Assembly (NCBI RefSeq): GCF_026343125.1
Contig: NZ_JAPEMB010000001.1
Coordinates: forward strand, 2,108,001 to 2,172,000
DNA: 64,000 nucleotides
Reading direction: 5' to 3'
Source of the DNA: Streptomyces sp. NBC_00094
GTDB lineage: Bacteria; Actinomycetota; Actinomycetes; Streptomycetales; Streptomycetaceae
The position numbers and the translations under genes were made by a program. The first letter of the stretch is position 1. Every line of letters starts with the position of its first letter. Shown here in pieces: positions 28,999 through 36,968 of the stretch. A model generated the notes under the pieces. The model was not told the origin of the DNA. It ran no database searches and was given only the letters and a program-made list of their open reading frames with translations.

Positions 28999-29997
28999 CT
29001 AGGAGACCCTCGGCACCAGGACGTTCTCGCTGCGCCGCCCGGCGGTGTAGTCGAGGACGTTCCGGACGGTGGTGTCGATGATCTGGCCGACCGCGTCCAC
29101 CGTGTAGTACGCCTGGTGGGAGGTGACCACCACGTTCGGGAAGGTGACCAGGCGGGCCAGGGTGTCGTCCTCGACGACCTCCAGGGACTTGTCGAGGAAG
29201 AAGAGCCCGGCCTCCGCCTCGTACACGTCCAGGCCGACTCCGGTGAAGCGGCCGGTCCTGAGTTCGGCGACCAGGGCCTCGGTGTCGATGAGCCCGCCGC
29301 GGCTGGAGTTCACCAGGATCGCGTCGTCCTTCATGGCCCGGAGGGCGGCGGCGTCGATGAGGTGGTGGGTGGACGGGAGCAGCGGCACGTGGAGGCTGAT
29401 GAGGTCGGCCTCGGCGAAGAGCCGTTCCTTGTCCACGTACTCCATGCCCAGCGCGACGCAGACCGGGTTCTCGGCGACGTCCCAGCCGAGCAGCTTCATG
29501 CCGAAGCCGTCGGCGATCCGGGTGAAGGCCTCGCCGATCTTGCCGGTGCCGAGGACGCCGACCGTACGGCCCCGCAGGTCGCGGCCCATCAGTCCGTCGA
29601 GGCGGAAGTCGAAGTCACGGGTCCGGTTGGAGGCGCGGACGATCCGGCGGTTGACGGCCATCGCGAGCGTCCAGGCGAACTCGGCGACGGAGTAAGGGGA
29701 GTAGTACGAGACCCGGGCGACGGTGAGGCCGAGGCGCTCGGCCACCTCCAGGTCGATGTTGTTGAAGCCCGTGGAGCGCTGGGCGATCATCTGGGTCCCG
29801 CCGGCGGCGAGGGTCTGCAGGACCCTGCTGTCGAGGCTGGCGTTGACGCTGGTGGAGACGATTTCGTAGCCGGCCGCGATGGGCGCCGTGTCCTCGGTGA
29901 GGAAGACGTCCAGGCAGCGGACGTCATGATGCCCTTCGAACGCCTTCTCCATCAGGGGCTGCTCGTCCGCCTGCACGCCGAATGCCAGGATTTCCAC
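28999..29997 (-). CDS. D-isomer 2-hydroxyacid dehydrogenase, D-lactate dehydrogenase type
   Basis: 332 residues. The NAD site is VGVLGTGKIGEAFTRIADGF; catalytic Arg in VNSSRGGLIDTEAL, Glu in the GLDVYEAE region, and His in VVTSHQAYYT. FFLDKSLEV and STGFNNIDLEVAERLG are typical of D-lactate dehydrogenases (LdhA type). It would interconvert pyruvate and D-lactate with NADH. A 37-bp inverted repeat lies 24 bp upstream of the ATG. The gene lies downstream of the MacRS-like operon on the same strand and converges on trpEG. Confidence 0.9.
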   Translation of the reverse strand: MEILAFGVQADEQPLMEKAFEGHHDVRCLDVFLTEDTAPIAAGYEIVSTSVNASLDSRVLQTLAAGGTQMIAQRSTGFNNIDLEVAERLGLTVARVSYYSPYSVAEFAWTLAMAVNRRIVRASNRTRDFDFRLDGLMGRDLRGRTVGVLGTGKIGEAFTRIADGFGMKLLGWDVAENPVCVALGMEYVDKERLFAEADLISLHVPLLPSTHHLIDAAALRAMKDDAILVNSSRGGLIDTEALVAELRTGRFTGVGLDVYEAEAGLFFLDKSLEVVEDDTLARLVTFPNVVVTSHQAYYTVDAVGQIIDTTVRNVLDYTAGRRSENVLVPRVS

Positions 29998-30020
29998 GAA
30001 ACTCCCCTAGAAACGATGAA

Positions 30021-30057
30021 GGGCCGTATATGCGCGGTCCTCGCGAATATACGGTCC
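30021..30057. promoter_or_regulatory. Long inverted repeat before the D-lactate dehydrogenase gene
   Basis: CCGTATATGCGCG / CGCGAATATACGG arms (one mismatch) around GTCCT, extendable by three pairs outwards. It lies 32 bp after the response-regulator stop and 24 bp before the dehydrogenase ATG, both on the minus strand. It could be the terminator of the regulator operon or an operator; the A/T-rich ATAT blocks are unlike the other terminators here. Confidence 0.5.
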
Positions 30058-30089
30058 CCCACGTCGCCGCGCCCGGTACCGAAGGCCCT

Positions 30090-30764
30090 CTACGCGTCGT
30101 CGAGCCCGCGCTCGATGGCGTACCGGACGAGCTCCACCCGGTTGTGGAGCTGGAGCTTGCCGAGCGTGTTCTGCACGTGGTTCTGGACGGTGCGGTGCGA
30201 GATCACCAGGCGCTCGGCGATCTGCTTGTAGCTGAGCCCCTTGGCGACGAGCCGCAGGACCTCCGTCTCGCGCTCGGTCAGCTGCGGCGCCTTCGGCTCG
30301 TCGCCGCCGGCCGCCGGGGCGGGCTCGGAGGCCAGCCTCCGGTACTCGCCGAGGACCAGGCCGGCCAGGCCGGGGGTGAAGACGGGGTCGCCGACGGCCG
30401 TCCGCCGTACGGCGTCGATCAGCTCCGCCGTACTGGCCGACTTGAGGAGATAGCCGGTGGCGCCGGACTTGACCGCCTCCAGGACGTCGGCGTGCTCGCC
30501 GCTCGCCGAGAGGACGAGGACCCGCAGCGCGGGCTGCGCGGCGACGAGCTCCTTGCAGACCTGGACACCGGGCTTGACCGGCAGGTTCAGGTCCAGGACG
30601 AGGACGTCGGGGCAGGCCGCCATGGCCCTGCGCACCGCCTGCTCGCCGTCGCCCGCGGTGGCGACCACGTCGAAGCCCGCCTCCGCGAGATCCCTGGCGA
30701 CCGCGTCCCGCCACATCGGATGGTCGTCGACGACCATCACCTTGATCGACTGCTGCTCGCTCAT
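30090..30764 (-). CDS. NarL/LuxR-type response regulator (MacR-like)
   Basis: 224 residues. The receiver domain carries acidic pocket residues in VMVVDDHPMWRDAVARDLAE, phospho-acceptor Asp in PDVLVLDLNLPVKPG, and Lys in GYLLKSASTAELIDAV. The LuxR helix-turn-helix is at about 155-215 (LTERETEVLRLVAKGLSYKQ, VQNHVQNTLGKLQLHNRVEL). Its ATG overlaps the kinase stop (ATGA), so the pair is one operon. The kinase-regulator pair matches the position and architecture of MacRS, reported to control development and antibiotic production in Streptomyces; that link is from memory of synteny. Confidence 0.92.
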   Translation of the reverse strand: MSEQQSIKVMVVDDHPMWRDAVARDLAEAGFDVVATAGDGEQAVRRAMAACPDVLVLDLNLPVKPGVQVCKELVAAQPALRVLVLSASGEHADVLEAVKSGATGYLLKSASTAELIDAVRRTAVGDPVFTPGLAGLVLGEYRRLASEPAPAAGGDEPKAPQLTERETEVLRLVAKGLSYKQIAERLVISHRTVQNHVQNTLGKLQLHNRVELVRYAIERGLDDA

Positions 30765-31975
30765 CTTCCCTGTCCTGCCTTCCCCCGTGGAACCTTCAAC
30801 TCGACTTCCGTGCCCTGCCCCGGGACCGAGATCAGCTCGGCCGATCCGCCGAGGTCCCGCAGTCTGCCCCGGATGGAGAGGGCGACGCCCATCCGGCCCT
30901 CGCCCTCGGCCTGCGCGAGGCGGCCCTCCGGGATGCCGGGACCGTCGTCCCGGACGGTGACGATCACCTCGTCCGGCCAGTCCTCGACCAGGATCCAGGC
31001 CCGGGCGTCCTCCCCCGCGTGCACCCGGACGTTGTCCAGGGCGGCGCCGACGGCGGCGGCCAGCTCACGCGCGGCGGGCGGCACCAGCAGCACCGGCGCG
31101 CCCGGCTCGGAGAGGGTGACCCTGGCCCCGGCGCGCGGGGCGAGCAGGAGCCGCAGGTCGACGGGGGTGTCGTCGTCCGGCTCGTCGTCCACCTCGACGA
31201 CCCGCACCACGGCCCCTTCGGACTCGTCCTCCGAGACCAGGCTGGGCCGGGTGAGACCGCCCGCGACGAGCGTACGGAGCGCCACCTCCTGCTCCCCCGC
31301 CATCCGCCCGAGCTCGGCCGCCTCACCGCCCAGCGCCGTGCCGCGCCGCTGCACCATCGCGAGGACCTGCAGGACGCTGTCGTGGATGTCCCGGGCGAGC
31401 CGCTCCCGCTCCCGGGTCGCGGCCTCGATCTCCAGGGCCCGGGCGAGGGTGCGCTCGGAGGCGCGGGCGACCTCGACGACGTATCCGATGGCGATGGAGG
31501 CCACCCAGACGAGCAGGACGTTGTGGAGGGTGTCCCGGCTGGGGTCGCCGCGCTCCACGATGTTGGCGACGGCGACCAGGGAGGAGGCGACTCCCGCCCA
31601 GCGCCAGCCGCCCTTGATCGCGAACGCGAGGACGGAGCCCGCGGTCCATATCGACGGCAGCGTGGGGCCGTCGACCGACTGCGCGTGGGCGTCGGCGAGC
31701 GGGGTGAGCAGGATCCCGACGAGGGCGACGGTGAGGTCGGCGGCGAGGAAGCGCTTGGTGCAGCTGGCCGCGTTCGCCACCCTGGGAAGGGTCGCGAGGG
31801 TCCAGACGCACATCACCGCCAGATAGGCGACGGCGACCCAGGGCCGCTCGTACCGCTCCCGCCCGAAGGCGAAGAGCAGGACCGCGTAGATCATCGTCAG
31901 GACGCGGTAGCCGGTCAGCGCCCGCCACAGCGGCTGCTCTACCGACATGCGCACGACACGCTCGCGCTTGGCCAT
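30761..31975 (-). CDS. MacS-family sensor histidine kinase
   Basis: 404 residues from ATG 31975 (a GTG at 31984 adds three). Four to five N-terminal membrane helices span about 15-165, giving a membrane-embedded sensor without a large external loop. The HisKA_3 phospho-acceptor is His in RERLARDIHDSVLQVLAMVQ; the ATPase domain has VGAALDNVRVHAG (N box), VTVRDDGPGIP (G1) and GRMGVALSIRGRLRDLGG (G2). The signal is unknown. It is translationally coupled to the response regulator downstream. Confidence 0.9.
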   Translation of the reverse strand: MAKRERVVRMSVEQPLWRALTGYRVLTMIYAVLLFAFGRERYERPWVAVAYLAVMCVWTLATLPRVANAASCTKRFLAADLTVALVGILLTPLADAHAQSVDGPTLPSIWTAGSVLAFAIKGGWRWAGVASSLVAVANIVERGDPSRDTLHNVLLVWVASIAIGYVVEVARASERTLARALEIEAATRERERLARDIHDSVLQVLAMVQRRGTALGGEAAELGRMAGEQEVALRTLVAGGLTRPSLVSEDESEGAVVRVVEVDDEPDDDTPVDLRLLLAPRAGARVTLSEPGAPVLLVPPAARELAAAVGAALDNVRVHAGEDARAWILVEDWPDEVIVTVRDDGPGIPEGRLAQAEGEGRMGVALSIRGRLRDLGGSAELISVPGQGTEVELKVPRGKAGQGR

Positions 31976-32008
31976 CTCCCCCACCCCCGGGCACCCGTCA
32001 GCGGGTGC

Positions 32009-32755
32009 TTACGCGCCGGACTCTTCCCGCGCCGCGATCTCGGCCTTGACGGCCTCCTTGGCCGCCTTCTCCGCGTCCGCGATCTGCCGCTTGGCGGCGG
32101 TCGCGTAGATGTCGACGTACTCCTGGCCGGACAGCTTCATGATCTCGTACATGACCTCGTCGGTCACCGAGCGGAGGATGAAGCGGTCCCCGTCCATCCC
32201 CTGGTAACGGGTGAAGTCCAGCGGCTTGCCGATCCGGATCCCCGGGCGCATCAGCTTGGGGACGACCTTGCCGGGCGGCTGGATCTTCTCCGTGTCGATC
32301 ATGGCGACCGGGATCACGGGCGCGCCGGTGGCCAGCGCCACCCGCGCCAGACCGCCGGGCTTGCCGCGGTAGAGACGGCCGTCGGGCGAACGGGTGCCCT
32401 CGGGGTAGATCCCGAAGAGCCCGCCCTTCTCGATGACCTCGATACCGGCCTTGATCGCCGCCTCGCCGGCGCCGCGGGCACCCGAGCGGTCGACCGGGAG
32501 CTGTCCGACGCCCTTGAAGAAGGCCGCGGTCAGCTTGCCCTTGACCCCCGGGGAGGTGAAGTACTCGGCCTTGGCGATGAAGGTGACCTTGCGGTCCAGG
32601 ACGGCGGGGAGGAAGAAGGAGTCGGAGAAGGAGAGGTGGTTGCTCGCCAGGATCGCGGGACCCTCGGCCGGAATGTTCTCCAAACCCTCGACCCAGGGCC
32701 GGAAGGCAAGCTTCAGGGACCCTCCGATGGAGAACTTCATTGCGCCGTAGATCAA
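32009..32755 (-). CDS. 1-acyl-sn-glycerol-3-phosphate acyltransferase (PlsC family)
   Basis: 248 residues. Acyltransferase motifs: NHLSFSD (H-x4-D catalytic pair), VDRSGARGAGEAA, and FGIYPEGTRSPDGRLYRGKP. It acylates lysophosphatidic acid, or a related lysophospholipid, at the inner membrane face. The start may be TTG 32755, which has GGAAGG at 9 nt, or ATG 32740 (KFSIGGSLKLAF), which lacks a ribosome site. It is divergent from the lipase-like hydrolase gene and follows the MacRS operon by 34 bp on the same strand. Confidence 0.9.
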   Translation of the reverse strand: MIYGAMKFSIGGSLKLAFRPWVEGLENIPAEGPAILASNHLSFSDSFFLPAVLDRKVTFIAKAEYFTSPGVKGKLTAAFFKGVGQLPVDRSGARGAGEAAIKAGIEVIEKGGLFGIYPEGTRSPDGRLYRGKPGGLARVALATGAPVIPVAMIDTEKIQPPGKVVPKLMRPGIRIGKPLDFTRYQGMDGDRFILRSVTDEVMYEIMKLSGQEYVDIYATAAKRQIADAEKAAKEAVKAEIAAREESGA

Positions 32756-32917
32756 CTCGCCATGCCTTCCGTGTGCCGTCGCCACGACTTTATCCCGTAC
32801 CGGCCCACGGCCCCCGCTACGGCCCTGGTCGGTGTCGGTCCGGTCGCGTACCGTGAAGGTCCTTCCCCATTTTCCGTCGCTTCGGCGCACCCGAAGTCGA
32901 ACGAACAGGAGACCCCG

Positions 32918-33700
32918 GTGCCGGTCCTTCCCGGAGCCGAGCCGTACCGCCATGAAGGCGGAGAGGTCGGCGTCCTTCTCTGTCACGGATTCACCGGATC
33001 CCCGCAGTCGATGCGCCCGTGGGCCGAGTATCTGGCCGGCCGCGGGCTCACGGTGTCGCTGCCGCTGCTCCCCGGCCACGGCACCCGCTGGGAGGACCTG
33101 CAGCTCACCACGTGGCACGACTGGTACGCGGAGGTGGACCGGGCCCTGCGCGAGCTCCTGGAGCGGTGCGAGACCGTCTTCGTCTTCGGTCTCTCCATGG
33201 GCGGGGCGCTGACCCTGCGGCTGGCCGCGCAGCACGGCGACGCGGTACGGGGCGTCGTCCTCGTCAACCCGGGCAACAAGGTGCACGGCCTGGCGGCGCA
33301 CGCGCTGCCGGTCGCCCGCCATCTGGTCCGCACGACGAGCGGCATCGCGAGCGACATCGCCAAGGAGGGCGTGACGGAGGTCGGCTACGACCGGGTGCCG
33401 CTGCACGCGGCGCACTCGCTGCGGCAGTTCTTCCGGACGGTGGACGCGGAGCTCCCGCAGGTCACGCAGCCGCTGGTGGTGCTGCACAGCCCGCAGGACC
33501 ATGTGGTGCCGCCGGTCGACTCGGCCCGGATCCTGAGCCGTGTGTCCTCGACGGACGTCCGCGAGATCCTGCTGGAACAGAGCTACCACGTCGCGACGTT
33601 GGACCATGACGCGGAGCGGATCTTCGAGGAGAGCTGGGCATTCGTCGAGCGGCTCGCGCCGAGTCCGGTCGACGGGAAGAGGAGCAGCAGCGGTGGCTGA
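32918..33700 (+). CDS. Alpha/beta hydrolase, carboxylesterase/monoacylglycerol lipase type
   Basis: 260 residues from GTG 32918 (AGGAG at 7 nt). The oxyanion turn is LLCHGFTGSPQSMRPWAEYL, nucleophile Ser in VFGLSMGGALTL, acid Asp in LHSPQDHVVPP and catalytic His in EQSYHVATLDHD. This matches the Est30-like carboxylesterase family acting on short-chain esters or monoglycerides. No signal peptide. Its stop overlaps the next gene's start by 8 bp, so the two are coupled. Adjacency to PlsC may reflect lipid turnover, but this is only context. Confidence 0.88.
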   Translation: MPVLPGAEPYRHEGGEVGVLLCHGFTGSPQSMRPWAEYLAGRGLTVSLPLLPGHGTRWEDLQLTTWHDWYAEVDRALRELLERCETVFVFGLSMGGALTLRLAAQHGDAVRGVVLVNPGNKVHGLAAHALPVARHLVRTTSGIASDIAKEGVTEVGYDRVPLHAAHSLRQFFRTVDAELPQVTQPLVVLHSPQDHVVPPVDSARILSRVSSTDVREILLEQSYHVATLDHDAERIFEESWAFVERLAPSPVDGKRSSSGG

Positions 33701-34451
33701 TCAGCAGGACGGCGGCGAGCGGGAGCCGCAGCCCATCGACGAGGAGGCGGCCTGGGCCGCGATCGTCGCCGGGTACGGGGAAGAGCCCGCGGACCCCCCG
33801 GGGGCCAGGCCGTACCGGCCGATCGAGAACCTGTCGCTGCCGGAGCCGGAGGACGAGCCGGAGGACGAGCCGAAGAAGCCGGTCGCCGACACCGGGGCCG
33901 ACACGGGTACGGGCACGAGCACGGGTACGACCACAGGATCGGGCTCGGGGACCCCTGCCGGGTCCGGGACCGGGTCCGAGACCGGCGGCACGTCCGGGCC
34001 GGGGACCGCCCCCGGCGGCGAGCCCGGGACCGGGAAGGACGCCGAGGCATCGGCCGACGCCGACCGGAAGCCGGAGGCAGGAGCGGGGAAGCCCACGCTG
34101 GGCAGCTCCGTCGTCTTCGCGCCCGGGGTGCGGCCGAGCGGCCCCCGGGACTACTCCCCGGCCGAGCCGGAGGACGGTCCTGGCGGCTCCGACGAGGGCC
34201 ACTTCGTCCCGCCGGAGCCCCCGCCGCTGCCGGAGGCGGACGCGACGACCAAGTTCGCCTGGCTGGGCGTGGTCGGCGGTCCGGTGCTGATGCTGCTGGC
34301 CGTCCTGCTCCAGTGGGACATGACCTGGTGGCTGACGACGCTCTGCGTGGGCGGCTTCCTGGGCGGCTTCGCGACCCTGGTCACGCGCATGAAGCACGAT
34401 GACGACGATGACGACGGTTTCGGCGACCCGGGCCGCGGGGCGGTCGTGTAG
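33693..34451 (+). CDS. Membrane protein with long Gly/Thr/Ser-rich disordered region
   Basis: 252 residues from GTG 33693 (GAGGAG at 8 nt). The N-terminus EEAAWAAIVAGYGEEPADPP is followed by about 90 residues of Thr/Gly/Ser/Asp low complexity (TGADTGTGTSTGTTTGSGSG). A conserved PPEPPPLPEADATTKFAW then leads into two membrane helices (VGGPVLMLLAVLLQ; WWLTTLCVGGFLGGFATLV), and the protein ends in a DDDDDD run. I know similar Streptomyces hypothetical proteins but no function. It is translationally coupled to the upstream hydrolase. Confidence 0.82.
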   Translation: MADQQDGGEREPQPIDEEAAWAAIVAGYGEEPADPPGARPYRPIENLSLPEPEDEPEDEPKKPVADTGADTGTGTSTGTTTGSGSGTPAGSGTGSETGGTSGPGTAPGGEPGTGKDAEASADADRKPEAGAGKPTLGSSVVFAPGVRPSGPRDYSPAEPEDGPGGSDEGHFVPPEPPPLPEADATTKFAWLGVVGGPVLMLLAVLLQWDMTWWLTTLCVGGFLGGFATLVTRMKHDDDDDDGFGDPGRGAVV

Positions 34452-34573
34452 CCGATCCTCCCGACGCCGCCCTCGCGCCGCTCGGCGCCGGGGCGCCTCC
34501 CGGGCTTCGGACGGCTGCGCCGGACTCCGTCCGCCGATCGCGCGGCCGGGGTCCGGCCCACGGCACGTCGCCG

Positions 34574-35320
34574 TCAGGTCGTCGCAGGCACACGGACCGC
34601 CGCCAGTACGGGCAGGTGGTCCGTCGCCGTTCGCAGATCCGTGGGGTCCAGGTGCTCCGGGACCCCGCAGCCGAGGAACTCGATGCCCGGGGTGGCCAGG
34701 ATCGCGTCGATCCGCTGGTGCGGGTCGGTGGGGGTCGAGGTGTGTTCGCCGCCCCAGGGGCTGACCGCCCAGCCGTCCCGGAGCTCCGTCGTGAGCCGGG
34801 TGAAGGCGGGGCCGCCCGGGCGTTCGTTGAGGTCGCCGGCGACGAGGGTGTACGGGGTCCCCAGCGCGGCGACCTGGTCGAGGACCATCCCGGCCTGGGC
34901 GTACCGCTCGTCCTTCCGCAGGCTCAGATGGCAGCTGACCAGTCCGACCCTGGCGCCGGCGAAGCGGACGACGGCGGTCGCGAGGCCCCGGCGGTGCAGG
35001 CCCGGGGTGAGGGGCAGCAGGACGTCCTCGGTGCGTTCCACGGTGGCCCGCAGCGAGCAGAGCAGCAGCGGTCCGGCCGCGGTGGCGCCGCCGCTCAGGA
35101 CGACGAGCTCGCTCTTCGCGGCGAGCCGGGCCGCGTGCTTGCGCCAGCGGAAGAAGCGCGGGGCCTCCTGGACGAAGACGAGGTCCGGGGCGCAGGCGCG
35201 GATCACCCGGGCGAGGGCGTCCTCGTCGTCGCGCATCGAGCGGACGTTGTAGCTCAGGACCCGGAGGACGGCCGAACCGTCCGCCTCGGTGCGGGAGTTG
35301 GGCAGTTCGCTGATCGCCAT
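34574..35320 (-). CDS. Endonuclease/exonuclease/phosphatase family protein
   Basis: 248 residues. The EEP fold is shown by LRVLSYNVRSMRDDEDALA (Asn of the metal site), DLVFVQEAPRFFRW (Glu), VGLVSCHLSLRKDERYAQAG (His), YTLVAGDLNERPGGPAF (Asp, Asn) and RTATDHLPVLAAV (Asp-His). The family cleaves phosphodiester or phosphate bonds in nucleic acids or lipids; the substrate is not predictable. ATG 35320 has TATGTT ending 7 nt upstream, so it is probably leaderless; earlier in-frame codons run into the glk terminator. Confidence 0.87.
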   Translation of the reverse strand: MAISELPNSRTEADGSAVLRVLSYNVRSMRDDEDALARVIRACAPDLVFVQEAPRFFRWRKHAARLAAKSELVVLSGGATAAGPLLLCSLRATVERTEDVLLPLTPGLHRRGLATAVVRFAGARVGLVSCHLSLRKDERYAQAGMVLDQVAALGTPYTLVAGDLNERPGGPAFTRLTTELRDGWAVSPWGGEHTSTPTDPHQRIDAILATPGIEFLGCGVPEHLDPTDLRTATDHLPVLAAVRVPATT

Positions 35321-35327
35321 GCCTGGC

Positions 35328-35333
35328 AACATA
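35328..35333 (-). promoter_or_regulatory. -10 box, probably leaderless, for the EEP gene
   Basis: TATGTT on the minus strand, 7 nt before ATG 35320. Confidence 0.45.
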
Positions 35334-35340
35334 CGACAAC

Positions 35341-35371
35341 CGCCCGCCGCGTCCGAGAGGACGCGACGGGC
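35341..35371 (-). terminator. Terminator after glk
   Basis: CGCCCGCCGCGTCC pairs with GGACGCGACGGGCG (one mismatch) around GAGA, 39 bp after the glk stop. Confidence 0.8.
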
Positions 35372-35409
35372 GGTCGGGGTGACGGTGATCGGCCGGGGGC
35401 GGCCGGTGC

Positions 35410-36351
35410 TCAGCCCTGACGGGCCAGGTCCGCCGCGCCGACCAGGCCGGCCTTGTTGCCGAGCTGCGCGGCGAGCACCTGCGCGTGCGGGCGCCACTGG
35501 CCGCCGATCAGCCAGCGCCGGAAGGACTTCCGGATCGGGTCGAGGACGAGCTCGCCCTCGTCCGAGACACCACCGCCGACGATGAAAGCCGACGGGTCGA
35601 AGAGCGAGGCCAGGTCGGCGAGACCGGCACCCGCCCAGCGGGCCAGCTCGCGGAAGGAGTCGACGGCGACCGGGTCGCCCGCGCGGGCGGCCTGGCTGAC
35701 GTGCTTGCCCTCGATGCCCTCGGGGGTGCCGTCGCCGAGGGCGAGCAGGACCTCCGCGCGCTCCGGGGTGGCCGCGGCGCGCTGCCGGGCGTACCGGACG
35801 AGCGCGCGCCCGGAGGCGTACTGCTCCCAGCAGCCCTGGCTGCCGCAGCCGCACAGCAGGCCGTCCGGGACGACCCGGATGTGGCCGAACTCGGCGGCCA
35901 CGCCGAAGCGTCCGCGGCGCAGCTTGTTGCCGATGATGATGCCGCCGCCGAGGCCGGTGCCGAGGGTGATGCAGATGACGTCCTCGTGGCCCTGGCCCGC
36001 GCCGAACTTGTACTCGCCCCAGGCCGCCGCGTTGGCGTCGTTCTCGACGACGACGGGCAGGCCGACCCGCTGCTCGACCTTGTCCTTGAGCGGCTCGTGC
36101 CGCCAGTCGATGTTCGGCGCGAAGAGGACGGTGGCACGCTTGTCGTCGACATAGCCCGCCGCACCGATGCCCACAGCCTCGATCGAGTGCCCCTTGCCGG
36201 CCTCGGAGACCGCGGCGCTGATCGCGTCGACGATGCCCTCGGGGGTCGGCGGGGTGGGCACCTTGTGCGTGTCGAGGATGTTGCCCTCCTCGTCGACCAC
36301 GCCGGCCGCGATCTTCGTGCCGCCGATGTCGACGCCGATGGTGAGTCCCAT
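35410..36351 (-). CDS. glkA: ROK-family glucokinase
   Basis: 313 residues. ATP site at LTIGVDIGGTKIAAGVVD; catalytic Asp in VVVENDANAAAWGEY; the ROK zinc motif HIRVVPDGLLCGCGSQGCWE; GTGLGGGIIIG phosphate loop. It phosphorylates glucose, and in Streptomyces coelicolor GlkA is also required for carbon catabolite repression independent of flux. ATG 36351 is preceded by GAGGGA; an upstream in-frame start at 36390 lacks homology. It lies 66 bp after the DUF5304 gene, on the same strand. Confidence 0.95.
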   Translation of the reverse strand: MGLTIGVDIGGTKIAAGVVDEEGNILDTHKVPTPPTPEGIVDAISAAVSEAGKGHSIEAVGIGAAGYVDDKRATVLFAPNIDWRHEPLKDKVEQRVGLPVVVENDANAAAWGEYKFGAGQGHEDVICITLGTGLGGGIIIGNKLRRGRFGVAAEFGHIRVVPDGLLCGCGSQGCWEQYASGRALVRYARQRAAATPERAEVLLALGDGTPEGIEGKHVSQAARAGDPVAVDSFRELARWAGAGLADLASLFDPSAFIVGGGVSDEGELVLDPIRKSFRRWLIGGQWRPHAQVLAAQLGNKAGLVGAADLARQG

Positions 36352-36417
36352 GTGTCCCTCAGTTTTCGGTCGAGCCCCGCTAGGGCCCACCGTACCCGAG
36401 GGGGAGGGGCGTCCCGA

Positions 36418-36927
36418 TCAGTCCAGGTCGATGTGCTGGCCGGTTCCGGGCCCTTCGTCGTCGCGGCCCGGCTTGTCGTCGCGGCCCGTCTCGTCCTTGC
36501 CTTCACGATCGCCGTCACCGTCGCCGGTGGCGTCGGCCTCGCGGCGCGGGTCGTCCTCGGAGACGGTCCCGCCGCGGGTCCAGCGGGTCTCGTGACCCTC
36601 GACGGCGGAGCGGTAGGCGGCGAGCAGTTCGCTCCCGGCGGCGGCGAGGTGGTCGAAGACCTGCGGGTTGCGCTCGATGACGGGCTCGACCGCGGCCTTC
36701 GCCTGGCTGACGAACTGCTGCACGGTCTGACCGCTGATCCCGCCGCCGAGCCCGCCGAGCAGCGAGCCCCCGAGTCCCCCGGCGACCTTGTCGGCGACGG
36801 CGTCGAAGAGCTTGCGGAGCTCCTCGGCGGCCGAGCCGGGCTCGGCCCCGCTCTCCGCGCGACGGCGGGCCTTCTCCGCCTCCAGGTCCTCGGCGCACGC
36901 CTTGGCCCAGGCGTCCGAATCGCTCAT
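36418..36927 (-). CDS. DUF5304 protein upstream of glucokinase
   Basis: 169 residues, start ATG 36927 with GAGGAG upstream. The first half is helical (DAWAKACAEDLEAEKARRRA ... AEELRKLFDAVADKVAGGLG), the middle contains VSQAKAAVEPVIERNPQVFD, and the C-terminus is a charged Asp/Glu/Lys/Arg tail. The gene immediately upstream of glkA in Streptomyces (SCO2127 type) has been reported to raise glucose uptake and glucokinase expression; this one occupies that position. Soluble, no enzyme motif. Likely co-transcribed with glkA. Confidence 0.82.
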   Translation of the reverse strand: MSDSDAWAKACAEDLEAEKARRRAESGAEPGSAAEELRKLFDAVADKVAGGLGGSLLGGLGGGISGQTVQQFVSQAKAAVEPVIERNPQVFDHLAAAGSELLAAYRSAVEGHETRWTRGGTVSEDDPRREADATGDGDGDREGKDETGRDDKPGRDDEGPGTGQHIDLD

Positions 36928-36968
36928 GGCGTACTCCTCACAGGCTGGTACTTCGACGGTACACGCCC

